From contig ML677341.1 in assembly GCA_007922305.1 (NCBI GenBank), forward strand, positions 71,930,690 to 71,994,689: a stretch of DNA of 64,000 bases, read 5' to 3'. Shown one piece after another: positions 21,341 to 33,310 of the stretch. Origin of the DNA: Dermatemys mawii. Lineage: Eukaryota > Chordata > Testudines > Dermatemydidae. Within the stretch, counting starts at the first letter, position 1. Every line of letters starts with the position of its first letter. The notes beneath the pieces are model-generated. The model searched no databases, was not told where the DNA came from, and saw only the letters and a program-made list of their open reading frames with translations. The position numbers and the translations under genes are program-made.

Positions 21341-23555
21341 CTTCAGTGTGAGGCCATCATGAAAACTAGTTTGGTGTGGGTTAGATGGCAGCTTTGTTTC
21401 AGTGTTTAGAAAACAATGGCAAAAAAACAGATCAACTATGCATCAATATTCAATATTTCTCACAACCTCCCAAGAGCAACAACATTGAGGGAATCTCCAT
21501 CACCTCAGCATGGAGACAGCAGGAAAGTTCATGGAAATCAGCGAGAGCTATTTGACAACAAGGTTTCTTTTCTTTTTGTTTTTCATTGCAAAGATCAGAA
21601 CCATAATAATAATTAGGGAGGAGTCAGGAGTTGCACTGAGATTTGCACCTAAAGCAGCACTAAAATCCCTCTGTTTCACACTTTACTGACTGAATTTAGT
21701 CTCTAAAATTGGTCAGAAGAACTCTCTGAAGAGTTCTCTTTCTAGCCCTGTAGTAACATATTTACCAGCTTTTACAGTGGGAATACTTAAACGTGCTCCC
21801 TCCTGAACATTGCCTTGCTTTCCTTACATTTCTTAAGATACTTGTATCCAAACAACTACTGTACAGCACCCATGATCTCCAGACCTTGGACACATCGACT
21901 TGCATACTCTAATGGTATCTCTGACAGGTCAATTTTAAAATTAAACGCATAGTCTTTCCCCTTCGCTGAGACAAGGGACATGCGCTACTCCAACATTAAC
22001 CAAACGGATTTGCTCAGATCTGTCGGCTACTTCTGTTACCCAAAATTTGGGCCAGCTACTAAGCTTAGGGAGGATTAATGACCCACCAGAGTTTGGCAGA
22101 AAGCAGCACATTTATTACACTGATATCTAAGCTCCAAAGAAGGGAGGGGCAGGAGGAGGGGGGGGTCAGATCACACTCATACTCACACTCCCAGGACAGG
22201 CATAGCACTGGAGGTGTCAGGATCTTTCAGGGTAAGTGTCCAACAGCACAGCAATGGATGGTGCGATGAGGGTAAATCTTCCCAAGGCAGATGGAATGCA
22301 ACTCAGTTGGTCTGGGCGAAGGGCCTTCTTGGGAGGTACAAGCTTGAGAGAGAGTGAGCACATGGCACCTTCCCCTTTTAAGGACCAGCTGCTGGCCTGC
22401 GACTAGAGATGACTTCACTGCATCTGGTTGGTCACACTCCATGCAGTGTCCATGCTTTGGGTGTGTGATTGCTACCCAATTAAGTGTCCCAGACACCTTG
22501 TCTGCCATTGGAGCTCTTCTGTCTTCTAGCTGTTTAAACAGCCCATTCATTTCCCAAGCACTCCAGGAGGGAGGGGTGGGGGAAAGCCACTTCACAGATA
22601 TTCAAACAGGGAGAGGAGACCAGGGTTGTGGGGGGGAAGGGAAGTGTAACAGACTTTTGAGCATACAGGTATACATAGGATACAGATCACTGCTGCTCCT
22701 ACAACAACTTCCATTTTCCGTCGCTGCTGGTCTGTCTCCCTGACTCACGAGCTCTGCCTGGCACAGAGATCCTCAGGACCCAGGGAAGTAGGCTGGGCAG
22801 ATGAGGGCATGGGAGGTGGACAGTGTTGGGGAGGTGGGCTCTGGGTGCTGGTATTGGTTAATGGGGAAGGGGCCTAAGAGGCTGAGCAGAGATGTGTGAG
22901 GGACTTGAGGGAGAGGCGGCTTGTGTGAAGGGCAGATGAGGGCCTGCAGTTGTGTAGAGGGCCTCGGGTGATGGAAGCCTAGGGCTTCTGTGACAATGTA
23001 TTAGTGTTTGAAAGGCTCCCTGGCACAGCAAGCCAACAGTGTACAAGACAGCAACACCCACAGAGCTGACTGACTCTGCACACCACCATTGGCACACTAA
23101 GGGCCAACACAAGGTATTGCTGCCTTGGTACGTGTCCCAAACACCCCTCATCTCCTCCAAGCAGCCGCTCCCAAGTAAGACCTCCATTCTGCCAGAACCC
23201 CCCAAAATACCACCTCCCCCGAGCAAGCAGCTGAGTAGGAAATGGGGGTGAGCAGGGAGACTGCTCAGCATCTCTGCACTGAGGCATTAGCTATGGAGGG
23301 AGGAGACATGTGTGCAGTGGGTGGTGGATGGGGGGTGAGGTAATTCAGAGAAGATGAAATCATGCTTGTAGGTTGCAAGGATTGGGTGAATAGTTAACTA
23401 GTGATATCCTGGGTTTTTCTTATGCTTTAGCTGATGATACAGGCACCTGAGCAATCTTAATGGCCTTTTAACAAAACTTTCTGTTTGTGGAATAATCATA
23501 ATACAAGGATTTCTCTAGCACCTAATTTCAAACATTAAAGGGTCAAAAATCCTGC
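21341..23555. other. Unique-looking intron
   Basis: No exon, RNA gene or named repeat was seen. The 102- to 137-codon frames on opposite strands at 22227-22743 and 22858-23287 overlap each other and carry no domain. Confidence 0.45.
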
Positions 23556-23645
23556 TTTCATTTACACCTTGTGCTGCCCCTTTGGGTTCAGTGGAGCTGC
23601 CAAGAATGCAAAGGCAGAATCTGCCCTTAGGGAATTAAGATGCAC
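23556..23645. repeat. Small palindromic repeat, 'GTAAATC' family (copy a)
   Basis: TCAAAAATCCTGCTTTCATTTACACCTTGTGC-type text belongs to a dispersed family with imperfect inverted arms. Other members lie at 24716, 27190, 47960, 49480 and 61540. Confidence 0.45.
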
Positions 23646-23649
23646 ACAA

Positions 23650-23812
23650 TAGTATCCTCATTTTATAGATGAGCAAACAGGAGCAAAAATGGTACATGAC
23701 TTGACCCTGGTCACATAGCAACTCAGTGGAAGACCCCATAATAGAACCCAGGAGACCTGACGCCTGCTTCTGTGCTCTAACCACTAAGCTACATTCACTT
23801 TCCTAGATGTGA
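23650..23812 (-). mobile_element. MIR-like SINE
   Basis: TATCCTCATTTTATAGATGA, then the TGACTTGACCCTGGTCACATAGC block, AGAACCCAGGAGACCTGA and CTGTGCTCTAACCACTAAGCTACA read as the reverse complement of a tRNA-derived MIR-type SINE. The A box, the core and the 'CTCA..TTT.C..ATCTG.AAAATG' region are all present. It is an old, diverged copy. Confidence 0.8.
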
Positions 23813-25539
23813 GACCCTCAGCACTGCTGGCTAGTGATGAATAGTTCAAAAGCATTGAAATCATACAGAATGGCCAGTTTGGGACTCAACGGTTACAGAC
23901 GAGTTGCTAGGACAACTTAAATGGCTTCAGCTAATGATGGAGAAAACATGAGGAAATTAATGTTTTTAAAGAAAAAAGGTTAACTGAACTTTTCTGAACC
24001 TCAGACATAGGTTTGTAGGGAATGAGTCTGAATACTGAGCTAATCAATTCTGCCTCATCTCCAGTTTCTTGTCTGCAGGTTCTTTATTACGGGAGCTACA
24101 GACAAGATGAGCTGAATTGGAAAATGACCCAATTCAGCCAGTAGATGTCTCTCTCCAACACACCACATGCCCACACAATCATGCACCCTTGTGTCCTGAC
24201 ATTCCCGTGTTACAGTCAGAAGCGACGAACAGCCAGTCTGAAAACGGCACAATCATCTCAATATCTGCTGCTTTCCCTAATTAAGCACCTCATAAAAATA
24301 AAACCACCATGCAATTAGCAGCACCTTCTCTCTCTGAAGTAGCAGCGTATGAAAGAGAAATAAAGGAAGACAGTTGGAGAAGGAGAGGAAGAGAAATGCA
24401 GAGAAATTTATCTCATGGTGAGAATTTGCTCAGCATAACAGAGAGGAATAAGGCATTTGGTGAGGGGATGTGGTAGGAGGGGACTGGAAACTAACACCAA
24501 CCCCTCTGTGGCAATTCGCTATCAAATGAGTTAATCAGCAAAGACCAGTAAGAGCTAGAGGGACTGGGTGGCAAAGCAGAGGCAAGAGGCATCCATGTGC
24601 ATGCCGGTTGCCTGTTGAGATCTGCATGCTAGAGGACTCCGTGTCTTCTGTGAGGAGGAATACCACAACCTGACAGAAGATACTGTAAGTTGGAAATTCA
24701 GTCAGTTGAACCACTTAGAGTTCCTCCCCGATTATGTGAGTTACACCTGTGTAAAACAGAATGGGGCCCAGGATTTCTAATGCTGTGGCATCATTCCAGT
24801 TTTGCAATCATTTCTGCTAAACCAGTCCTGAGCCCCACATAGTTCTAACCAATGCCCTTCAGCCCAGACTTTGGCACTCCTACTAAACAGTCCTGGGTTG
24901 CCATATGCAACTTTGTCAATGCACCTCATTCTTAGCCTGCAGCACTTACTGCTACTCCATTCCTGGGCTTCTCCTGATCAGACTGCCAGTGTGTGGGGCA
25001 TTTACAGGACAAACAAAAGGGACAACCACAATCATTTTTATATGTGAATTTTGGTCATCAAAGGCAAGAAACATAAAGATGATGGACTAGCCCAACATTG
25101 CACCACATCTCTTCATCCAGCCCTTTCCCTCTTCCCTGGGACAGTTAGTTCTCAACCCCCCTTTCAGTGTCCACAGCGTTCTGTCCACAGTCAATAGAAG
25201 AGTCAAATCATGCAGTTAACAAAAGAAAACAACCCACCCTCCCCCTCACTACTGAATCAAACCTGAATTCCCCAAACCTTTTTGAAGGTTCAAAGTCATT
25301 TTGAATAACATCCTTCCCACATCATCTTTTTACACTTCTAACCACCACCTCTCTGCTTCTGGATTTTGGCAAGGGCTTGACATGTTCAAATATTGCAAAG
25401 CATTCTCATGAGCATCCCAGGCCCGGTCGGAGACACCTGAAATCTCTTGAGACAAGCTGTGATCATGGGCTATCAAGCCCCATTACACCCACCCATGGTC
25501 TAGATTAGCCTCCGGAGCAGAGCTAAGCAGGGAATGGTT
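23813..25539. other. Unique-looking intron with one small palindromic repeat copy
   Basis: A fragment of the 'GTAAATC' family (AGTTACACCTGTGTAAAACAG) lies at 24740-24762. Nothing else was recognised. Confidence 0.45.
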
Positions 25540-26400
25540 TTCCTGTCCTCCAAAAATATTTGAGATATCAACATTTTTTGACACCTTAAATTGGGATACA
25601 AAGCAGAAGTCTCAAAAGTTTTCACAAACCAAAATATAAAATACAATAAAATAATTACAAATTGGTTTGGGTCACTCAAAATGTTTCATTTCGATTGCAG
25701 ATGGGACACAGGATAGATTGGGCTAAGGCTCTGAGGTGACACTGAGCATTCTGTCTCCCAGGTGCTGGGCTGGCTCGTTCTTGCTCACATGCTCAGGGTC
25801 TAACTGATCGCTATATGTGGGGTCAGGAAGGAATTTCCCCCCAGTTCAGATTGGCAGGCACCTTTGGGGGGTTCACCTGCCTCTTAAGAAACGCGGGCTG
25901 CTTGCCGGGATTATCTGGGTAGATTTCACTTAATCATTTCCCTGCCATTGCAGGGAACTCGAGCATTGTTGGACTCGGTGCCCTCCTGTTCTCTGCCTGT
26001 GACATGTAATAGTTTAGTCTCATGTGGCCATAATACTTTGGTCTCATTTTCATGATTGGGTTTAGTGGGTGGGTTCTGGGTGTCGGTGGCCTGTGTATCC
26101 AGGAGGCCAGACTACACGATCTGGTGATCCCTTCTGGGATCCTTTAAATTCTGTGACTCAAAACATTTTTTAAAAAACAAAAAAACAAAATAATCTTTTT
26201 GTCTAAATTCACACAAATGTTAACGTGTTTTCAGCTGAACAACTGATTTGTTCCCAGTATTTCTTTTGAGCCAAACAATTTGTCAAAACATGCCTTGATT
26301 CACAAAAAGTTTCAGTTTTGACAAATCAGCTTTTTTTTTTTTTGGCAAAAAAACCCAAAACCCAACCGTTTAATCAAAAAATTCCTAGCCTGCTCTACTC
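25540..26400. repeat. AT-rich 'AAAACATTTT' repeat interrupted by a CR1 tail
   Basis: Flanks at 25540-25690 and 26160-26390 are rich in TTTTGACA, CAAAACATT, AAAATGTTT and TTTCATTTC words. The same word set recurs at 37690-37990, 48410-48615 and 55150-55530. A CR1 3' end separates the two halves. Confidence 0.55.
25700..26160 (+). mobile_element. CR1 LINE 3' untranslated tail
   Basis: CTTGCTCACATGCTCAGGGT, GGGGTCAGGAAGGAATTTCC and AGGAGGCCAGACTACACGAT, followed by CTGGTGATCCCTTCTGGGAT, are in the order of a turtle CR1 3' UTR. The copy ends at about 26160 with TTAAATTCTGTGAC. Confidence 0.8.
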
Positions 26401-28138
26401 CTGCACTTTTGGTGCTTAACCCAACTGAACTACCAGACCTTCTGGAAGTTCACTCATCTTTCATTCACCCCATGCTCCACTCACATTCTGTGCCACATTG
26501 GCTGTTGCTGTGCTGATGGCTGGTATTGCTGAGAAATGCAGAGATGTCTGGCTGTTTTTGCGGAGCATCTGGATGTTGTCAGGTGCAATTTATGGCAAAA
26601 TAATTCCATGTAAAAAGCCCAATCAGTGCTTATTTAACATGGAACAGGGCCTGGACTTTGCTCCTTCGACTGCAAGAGGAAACAAAACAGTAGAAGCCAT
26701 TTAATTATCAGATTAAAATTTAAAGGAACAGTCTTTCAGTCTGCCTCTTTCTTCCACTCTCTTCCGCCTCTCTTTCAAATTTTCCATTGACTTTGATGAG
26801 ATGTATTTTAAGGCTAGAGGAAAACGAGGCAGCAAAGGGATTGACTGAAGCCTTGCACAATGCAGATATCTTGAGCAAAGACAGCCAGAAAAGCTGTCCA
26901 AGTTACAGCCACTTTGTGACTAATGAAACAAACCCTCACCACTGGTTTTAGCGAGTCATTGAGAGCTAAGAGCAGCCTTGTACAATTCTCCTTGCCTATT
27001 CATGCAGTCATCATTGTTTATTTATTTTAATGGGCGAGTACAACATCAGTTTTTCAATCTCATCAATCATCATGAAAAAGGGTAGATGAACAGATTTTGT
27101 GCCCAGGCTGGTAAAGCTCTTTAGGGTCCTTCAAGCTAGATGGCAATATAGAAATAGAAGACATTAGTTTAGTTGATATGTGCCATCAACTTCTTTGTAA
27201 AATACGTGGAGCTGGTGTAAATGGACATAGCCCCCCACTGTTTTCAATGGAGCTACACCGGTTTAGGCCAGTTGAGGATCTGGCCCACAATTCTGATGAA
27301 GCCTGGTTTTCCTGCTGCTTTATCCTAACATGTAAAATGTTCATTTCTACCAAAAGGGACATTATCGCTTATGTCTTATTGCTATTTCTCCATTATCTCA
27401 TGGAAGATATTTTTTAAAAGTGTGTTAATAATTCCATACTCTTGCTACTGCTACGTGTACTTTCAGGGCAAATGGATTTAAGTATGAGCATTTTCCATCA
27501 CTCCTGAAACAGAAATAAATGCAAAAATAGACGTTAACGTCAGTATACTGCATTTTTCTTCCATTTATTTATTTTCGGTGAATTGATCACTTGGGGAAGA
27601 TGCTGAGACGCCCACACCTGCAGACAGTCTTCATATTTATCCCCAGAATCCATACATCATGGACAATGGTAAGGCAAGTCCCCCCGCCTCCTCCCACACA
27701 CACACACACAGTGCAGTCCTAACTAAAAGGAGATTATCACTGAGAATGAAAGAGAAGTTCAGTGTCCATGGCCCAGACAGTCCTCTGCCCCTCCACTGAG
27801 AGCAGTAACAAGAAGGCCTATCACTTACACTTGTAATGGCCATTTCTGCAACATGGACACCTGTCCATTAGGAACTGTACTGAGATGGGACTCATTTGGC
27901 AAAGGCTGCTGAATGGCCATCAATTAATAACAGCTTTCAGGCACTACCAGCCTGGGGAAGGATTGATGCTGATGACCTAAAGATGAAAGGTCATATCATC
28001 CCACAATCTTCCTGAGCCATCCAGTCTCCTCAGTAACTTCCTTTCACTCACCAAAGAGCATCCAGGGCCTGATTCTTCAGTGCCTGGCACCCTGGGCAGT
28101 TGTTTACACCTATGAAGGAACAGCTGAAAGACACAACC
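26401..28138. other. Intron with old SINE and MITE fragments
   Basis: 27100-27175 (GGTAAAGCTCTTTAGGGTCC then TTCAAGCTAGATGGCAATATA) is the tail of an old SINE family also seen at 34590 and 63930. 27190-27292 is a palindromic 'GTAAATC' copy: GGTGTAAATGG..CAATGGAGCTACACC, ending GAGGATCTGGCCCA. A short (CA)n lies at 27697-27710. The rest shows nothing I recognise. Confidence 0.55.
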
Positions 28139-29215
28139 TGCCAAGCTGGCAAACCAGGTGCCAAAGCCTCTATGCCAAAGTCCCATGTCTCAGCTGAACA
28201 CTGACCAACACAGAGCTAGAATCAGTCTGGCTCTCCTGTGTGTTAGTATTGCTAAAATAAGTATTAGAATAAGGATGTGTTTATGGAATGCATGTAAGTG
28301 CTGTCTGCATTAATCTCACTTATAACATCTGTCTCCCATTCTGTAAGGCAATATTTGAGTGTTTGAATGTAAGCCTCTGTAACCATGTAAATCACCAAAC
28401 AGGAGAGAGGCACTAATTAGCATGAAATGCTGGTCTGCAACAGTCAATGTTATGGCCTGCCCAACGAGGAAGGCCCCATCGACACCAGATGAACTAGTGT
28501 AGAACATTAAAGAGGAAAGAAAACTTAGTTTACTTTCCCCCTCCCCATGAAGGTGAGTCATGCAAGTGAATTTCTCCCATCAGCTGAGTTTGCAGCTGAA
28601 AGCACAAGGGAGGAAGGGAATTAAAACCGCTAACATGGAGGAACTGTATCAATATGCTGCCTTGACTCTGCAGAGCAAGGATTACTAGGTGTAAGCAAAG
28701 TGCCTAGCCTGGGTTATCCCTAATGGACATATAGAGCTTACTGATTATATAAGCTTCTATTACCTTTTGAAACTTAACACTGAAACTCATTTGTGGGGGG
28801 AGGGAGGGGCGTACTGGCTTTAACTTTGTAAATAACTCTCTGGTTTCCTTTTCCTATGTAATAAATCTTTAGATAGTTTATTATAGGATTGGCTACAAGT
28901 GTTGTCTTTGGTGTGAGATCTAAAGTACAATTGACCTGAGTGAAGTGACTAGCCCATTGGGACCAAGAGTAATCAGAATATTGCTGTGATTTGTTGTATA
29001 AGAGACCATCTATCACAAAGATAGGCAAGACAGAATTCAGAGCACCCAAGGGGACTGTCTGTGACTCCATGTTCATGTTTTGTTATAATGTCTGAGGAGT
29101 TTACACCTGATCAATGGCTGGTGAAATAACTCACAGCCAATTTGGCGTTTGTGCCATGGTTCTTAACAGTTTACCCTGAGGTTAGTACTCACTAAAGTCA
29201 CTGCAGGACACCTTG
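28139..29215 (+). mobile_element. LTR-like repeat, family A, copy 3
   Basis: Uninterrupted copy of about 1.08 kb. It aligns with copies 1 and 2 from GCTGGCAAACCAGGTGCC to GTCACTGCAGGACA. A TAATAAATCTTTAG polyadenylation signal lies near 28859, followed by the shared GGATTGGCTACAAGTGTTGT stretch. No coding capacity and no gag-pol next to it. Confidence 0.75.
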
Positions 29216-29439
29216 AAACTGCCACCCTGACCTGGTGGTATTTTATATTCCTAAATGACAAGGGCCAGGCAATGGAGAATGAGGCCCTTAGTAAGAAAAG
29301 TAGGTACAGTTCAGGAGGGGATGATCTGATTTGTAATAAACAGCAGACTCAGCTCTTCACTTCCCTCCTCATCCCACCAAAAATAATCCTGAAACCCAGA
29401 CCAGCCCTCCTCAAAAGACTCTGATTATTTGTGACCTAT

Positions 29440-31305
29440 ACTATTATTGGGGCTCACTGTCAAAATGCTGATTCAAGGCCTCCCTGATCTGAATAGCTTC
29501 CCCCTTCCCCCATTGAGGCCCTCTAAAAGGCCAAGTGTCTGGCTGCTCAGAAATAGCTGCTAAGTGATCAACCTCAACGCTCCACTCCTGGGAAAACTTT
29601 TCCCCCTAGGATTCACAAATGTTCTGCAGAGCACAGCAGGCTGCTATGACCATGAGAATATTTTCCTCATTGAGGTCTAATCTGCCAGCAAGGCAGCACT
29701 AGCAACCCTTTAATGTGCTAAATGAACATTCTACAGTCATTCTACACCAGCGGTTCTCAAACTTGAGAGAACCGCAACCCCCTTTTTAGCCACGGCTTCT
29801 CGGCGTGACCGACATGTGTCTGCCGAAAAGTCACTGAATTGATTATTTCCTCATTCTGCGGCTGTTAAAGGGACATGCCAAGCGCTCCCGACTGAGAACT
29901 CAATATGTCCGCTGAAAAGCCGCCGAATATGGAAATAATCAATTCAGCGGCTTCTCAGCGGTGGCAGGGGTTCATGACCCCTCGGGAGGTGCCCGGCAAC
30001 CCCCAAGGGGTCGCAACCCCCACTTTGAGAACTGCTGTTCTGCACCTACTGAACCTATTGTTGAAGCACTCTTTGTTGTTGTCAAGGTTTCCAGTGTAAG
30101 GCTTCATGAGCTACAGGAGTAAGAGGTGGGCTGGATCTTCCAGGATCACTATGGGCATTTTCACATCCCCTATTGGAATCTTCTGATCTGGAAAGAAAGT
30201 TCCTGCTTGCAGCTTTCTATACAGGCCAGTTTTCTGAAAATGTATGTGCCATGCACCTTCCCTGACCATCCTGCACTGATGTCAGTGAAATGACCCAGGT
30301 GATCCACCAGTGCCTGCAATACCACAGAGAAGTAGCCCTTGCTGTTGATGTACTCCATTGCGAGATGGTCTGGGGCCAAAATTGGGATGTGTTTGCCATC
30401 TGTCACTTCACCCCAGTTAGGGAATCCCATTGTCACAAAGCCATTCATTATTTTCTGCACATTGTCCAGAGTCACAGTCCTTCGTAGCAGGAGGCAATTA
30501 ATGGCCTTGAACACTTATCACCACAACCACCACAGTGGACTTCCCCACTCCAAACTGATTCATGACTGACCAATAGCAGTGTGGAGTTGCCAGCTCCCAC
30601 ACAGCAATTGCCACTTGCTTCTCCACCATTAGGGTTGCTCTCATTCTGGTGTCCTTGCACCGCAGAGCAGGGATGAGCACCACACAGAATCCAAGGAAGT
30701 GGTTTCGTGCATACAAAAGTTCTGCAGCCATTGCTCATCATGCCACACCTACATCACAATCTGATCCCACCACTCAGTTGTAGTTTCCCAAGCCCAATAG
30801 CAACGGTCCACCATGTGCAGCTGCTCCATGAATGCCTGTATCAATCTTGAATTGTTTCCTTCCATGGCACACAGCAGCACAGGAGCACGGATTCCTGATC
30901 AGATTCACAGCTCATGAAATACTGCAGGATCAGCTGCATTGCATTCATAACTCTTGTCACAAGTCTGGTGAGAAGCGCAGGACCCATGCTTTCAGGCAGG
31001 GATGATGGGCGCAAAGTTTGCAGAGGCCGTTGAAAAACAGCACAAAATGAGGTCAGAAGCCACTGGAATTACGGAATGGAGAAAAAAGCATCATGGGGTG
31101 GTGATCCCGTCCCCATGATGCACTGCGATCGATTCCCAGAACTCCAAGTGGGAGAAGGTGGTGATTTGCACCGTGGGATAGCCACCCGCAGTACACTGCT
31201 CTCTCATTGTGTGAACATGCATAAAGGATGTAATTACGGCGGTTTATGCTCATTGACATAACTTAAGTTGACTTAACTCTCTAGTATAGACATGGCCTTA
31301 GAGAC
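29440..31305 (-). pseudogene. Harbinger/PIF transposase pseudogene, split by a hAT MITE
   Basis: Reading right to left, the right terminus CTAAGGCCATGTCTATACTA is at 31285-31304. Transposase pieces follow: FGVGKSTV near 30560, then RTVTLDNVQKIMNGFVTMGF, TDGKHIPILAPDHLAMEYIN and KGYFSVVLQALVDHLGHFTD (30470-30240), then GWSGKVHGTYIFRK. After the hAT insert come LDLNEENILMVIAACCALQNIC (29690-29630) and WSVEVDHLAAI. The TDG.HIPI and GYFS..LQA..D..G.F.D blocks are those of Harbinger DDE transposases, relatives of HARBI1. A frameshift near 30500 and several stops inactivate it. The left terminus was not found. Confidence 0.88.
29748..30037. mobile_element. hAT MITE inside the Harbinger transposase
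   Basis: Termini CAGCGGTTCTCAAACTT and ACTTTGAGAACTGCTG are inverted repeats. The flanks TTCTACAC (29740-29747) and TTCTGCAC (30038-30045) are an 8-bp duplication with one change. An internal perfect inverted pair CTGAATTGATTATTTCC / GGAAATAATCAATTCAG makes the interior largely palindromic. No transposase. Confidence 0.9.
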
Positions 31306-32559
31306 CAATCATGCAAACACCACCAGGAACACCACCAAGAGAAGCCACTTCGAGATCCCTGGGACTATTCAGGGCAGTATTACATCTAGTAGTAAGTGTC
31401 TGCAGGATCAGGACCACTGGTATGTCCTAGGTGCCTACTACCATGGTATCCAAGTACCAGAATGTCGTTATGTTTATCTGGAACTCATTCCAATTTCTGA
31501 GCTGGAAACCAGGGCCAGAAATTTTGTGAGCAGAACAGATTTTCCTCCAGAGATTTTAGGTCCTTCTTCTTTCCATTTGGGCTATTAAAATCTGCCAGAA
31601 GACATTTCCTTCCAGCATTTCAGTGCTGTCTGAAACTAAGCAATGCCGAGACCATTCTGAAATAAATAATTTTTTTTAAATCGACAAATTAAATGAACTT
31701 TTTCAACCTACCAAAAATATTTGGGGGCTTTGGGTTATTAATAATTTACCTAACACCAAAAACGTTCACTGCACTTCAAAGGACATAGAATTTGGTGCAG
31801 TCACTACCCCGAAGGGCTCACCACCAAAGTCATCTTGATTCAACATTACTTTGTCTGAAGTGGTGCATCCCTTTCTATACACACAAGGCAGCATGGCGGT
31901 GTTTAAATCCCTCCAACATTTTCATAGGGGAGTTGATTATAAGGAACAGATAATCGTTTCTGTCAGTACTGTGTGGGGGTTAGAACTCGGCTGTTCCTCC
32001 TTTCTCAGAGGACCACTTCCCTCTACTCTCTCTCTCTCTTCCATTCTCTCTCATCTCTCCCTCTGTGGGTTGATGTTTCCATGGAAACATGTTCTTTAAT
32101 GCCTCTGAAATTACATTGCAGTTAAAGCATTAACCCTTTCCCGGCCAAGGCAGGCTGCAAAGATTTCCTCCTCCTCCTTTTAAAACTTCCTTGAGATTGT
32201 TTGCTAAAGCACTAGGAAAGCATCATTCCTAGTCCTGAGAATCCAGCACATCCAGTATTCACCTGACAGCAGATGTGGAGTGGTGTGTGCTGGGCGTGGG
32301 GGGCAGGAGGCTGTTTCTACAGAAAGGTCTGATTTAAGATTTTAATCATACAACTCACTGATTTTATTTTTATGTAAAGCCACTATTGAAACATCTCGCC
32401 AGACCCAAAGAGGAAAAACGCTTGTAGTAAAAGCAGCAGAACGGCAGAGCTAGGAAGAAATGAAGCTGCAAGCCCTCACACAGTGTGGGGACTGCTCGGG
32501 GTAATATCAGAGCAGAAGCGCTAAAATCAGTTGTAACAACAGTGAGCAGCAGCCTCTTC
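31306..32559. other. Unique-looking intron
   Basis: No exon or named repeat. A (CT)-rich patch lies near 32019-32060. Confidence 0.45.
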
Positions 32560-33310
32560 ATTGCAAACGGTCATAATCATAGCCACCTCCACATTTTCTC
32601 CAGCCAGCCTCCTCTTCCTCCTCATAATCATGCCAGTAATTAGCCACTATCTTCTTCATTGCCACTCAATCTGCCATTGTTATGCTCAGGGCAATCAATG
32701 CCCTGATCACCGCCAGCACCCTCATCTCTGCTACTGCTTCTGTTAACATCATCTTCACCACCCAAATCTCTGCCAATGTCATCACTGGCATCCTTATCGC
32801 TACCACTGTCATACCAGCTGTCGCACTCACCATCAGCTCCAGCACAGCCACAACTCTCTATCCATTGCCTTCATCACAGCCAGCCTTGTTGTGTCATCAT
32901 TATAACCCTCCGTTCCTGCAGGCTCACTACTGCATAACTCTCTTTGGAAGTCTCTGGTGCTCTGTGGCCACCACATTTGACATGGCATGGTCTACCATGG
33001 CTCAGCCAAGCTCTTGAACTGCTAGGGGTCGAACAGCTGGTGGGTCCCAATATGTGTTTCTCCTACCACCGAACTCTTCTCAGGGCTCAACACCCTGTCC
33101 GCCTGCCACAGAACCTTCCCTCCTGGCTGTCGATGTCGTTCCCCAACAGAGGGACAGGAGCAGCAGAAGATTCACCCTTAGCAGACTCATCACTGTGCTC
33201 TCTGCTGACTTCAGCAGATTTATCACAGCTGTAATCTCTATTGCAACGATACCTGCTGCCATCCTCCCCATGATCTCTACCACCACTGTAAACATTAGCA
33301 AGATCTACAA
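32560..33310. repeat. Degenerate triplet-periodic stretch
   Basis: 32560-32860 and 33185-33305 are built from CATCAYC / ATCWCTRCCA-like triplets. Open frames therefore read as runs of I, T, A and S (TLISATASVNIIFTTQISAN). The middle, 32870-33180, lacks this pattern. It looks like a decayed trinucleotide or hexanucleotide repeat, not a protein gene. No signal peptide, splice context or homologue was recognised. Confidence 0.5.

Noticed and set aside
32682..33017. 111-codon frame rich in I, T, A and S as a secreted or membrane protein
   Set aside because: The composition follows a degenerate triplet repeat, and the opposite strand is equally open.
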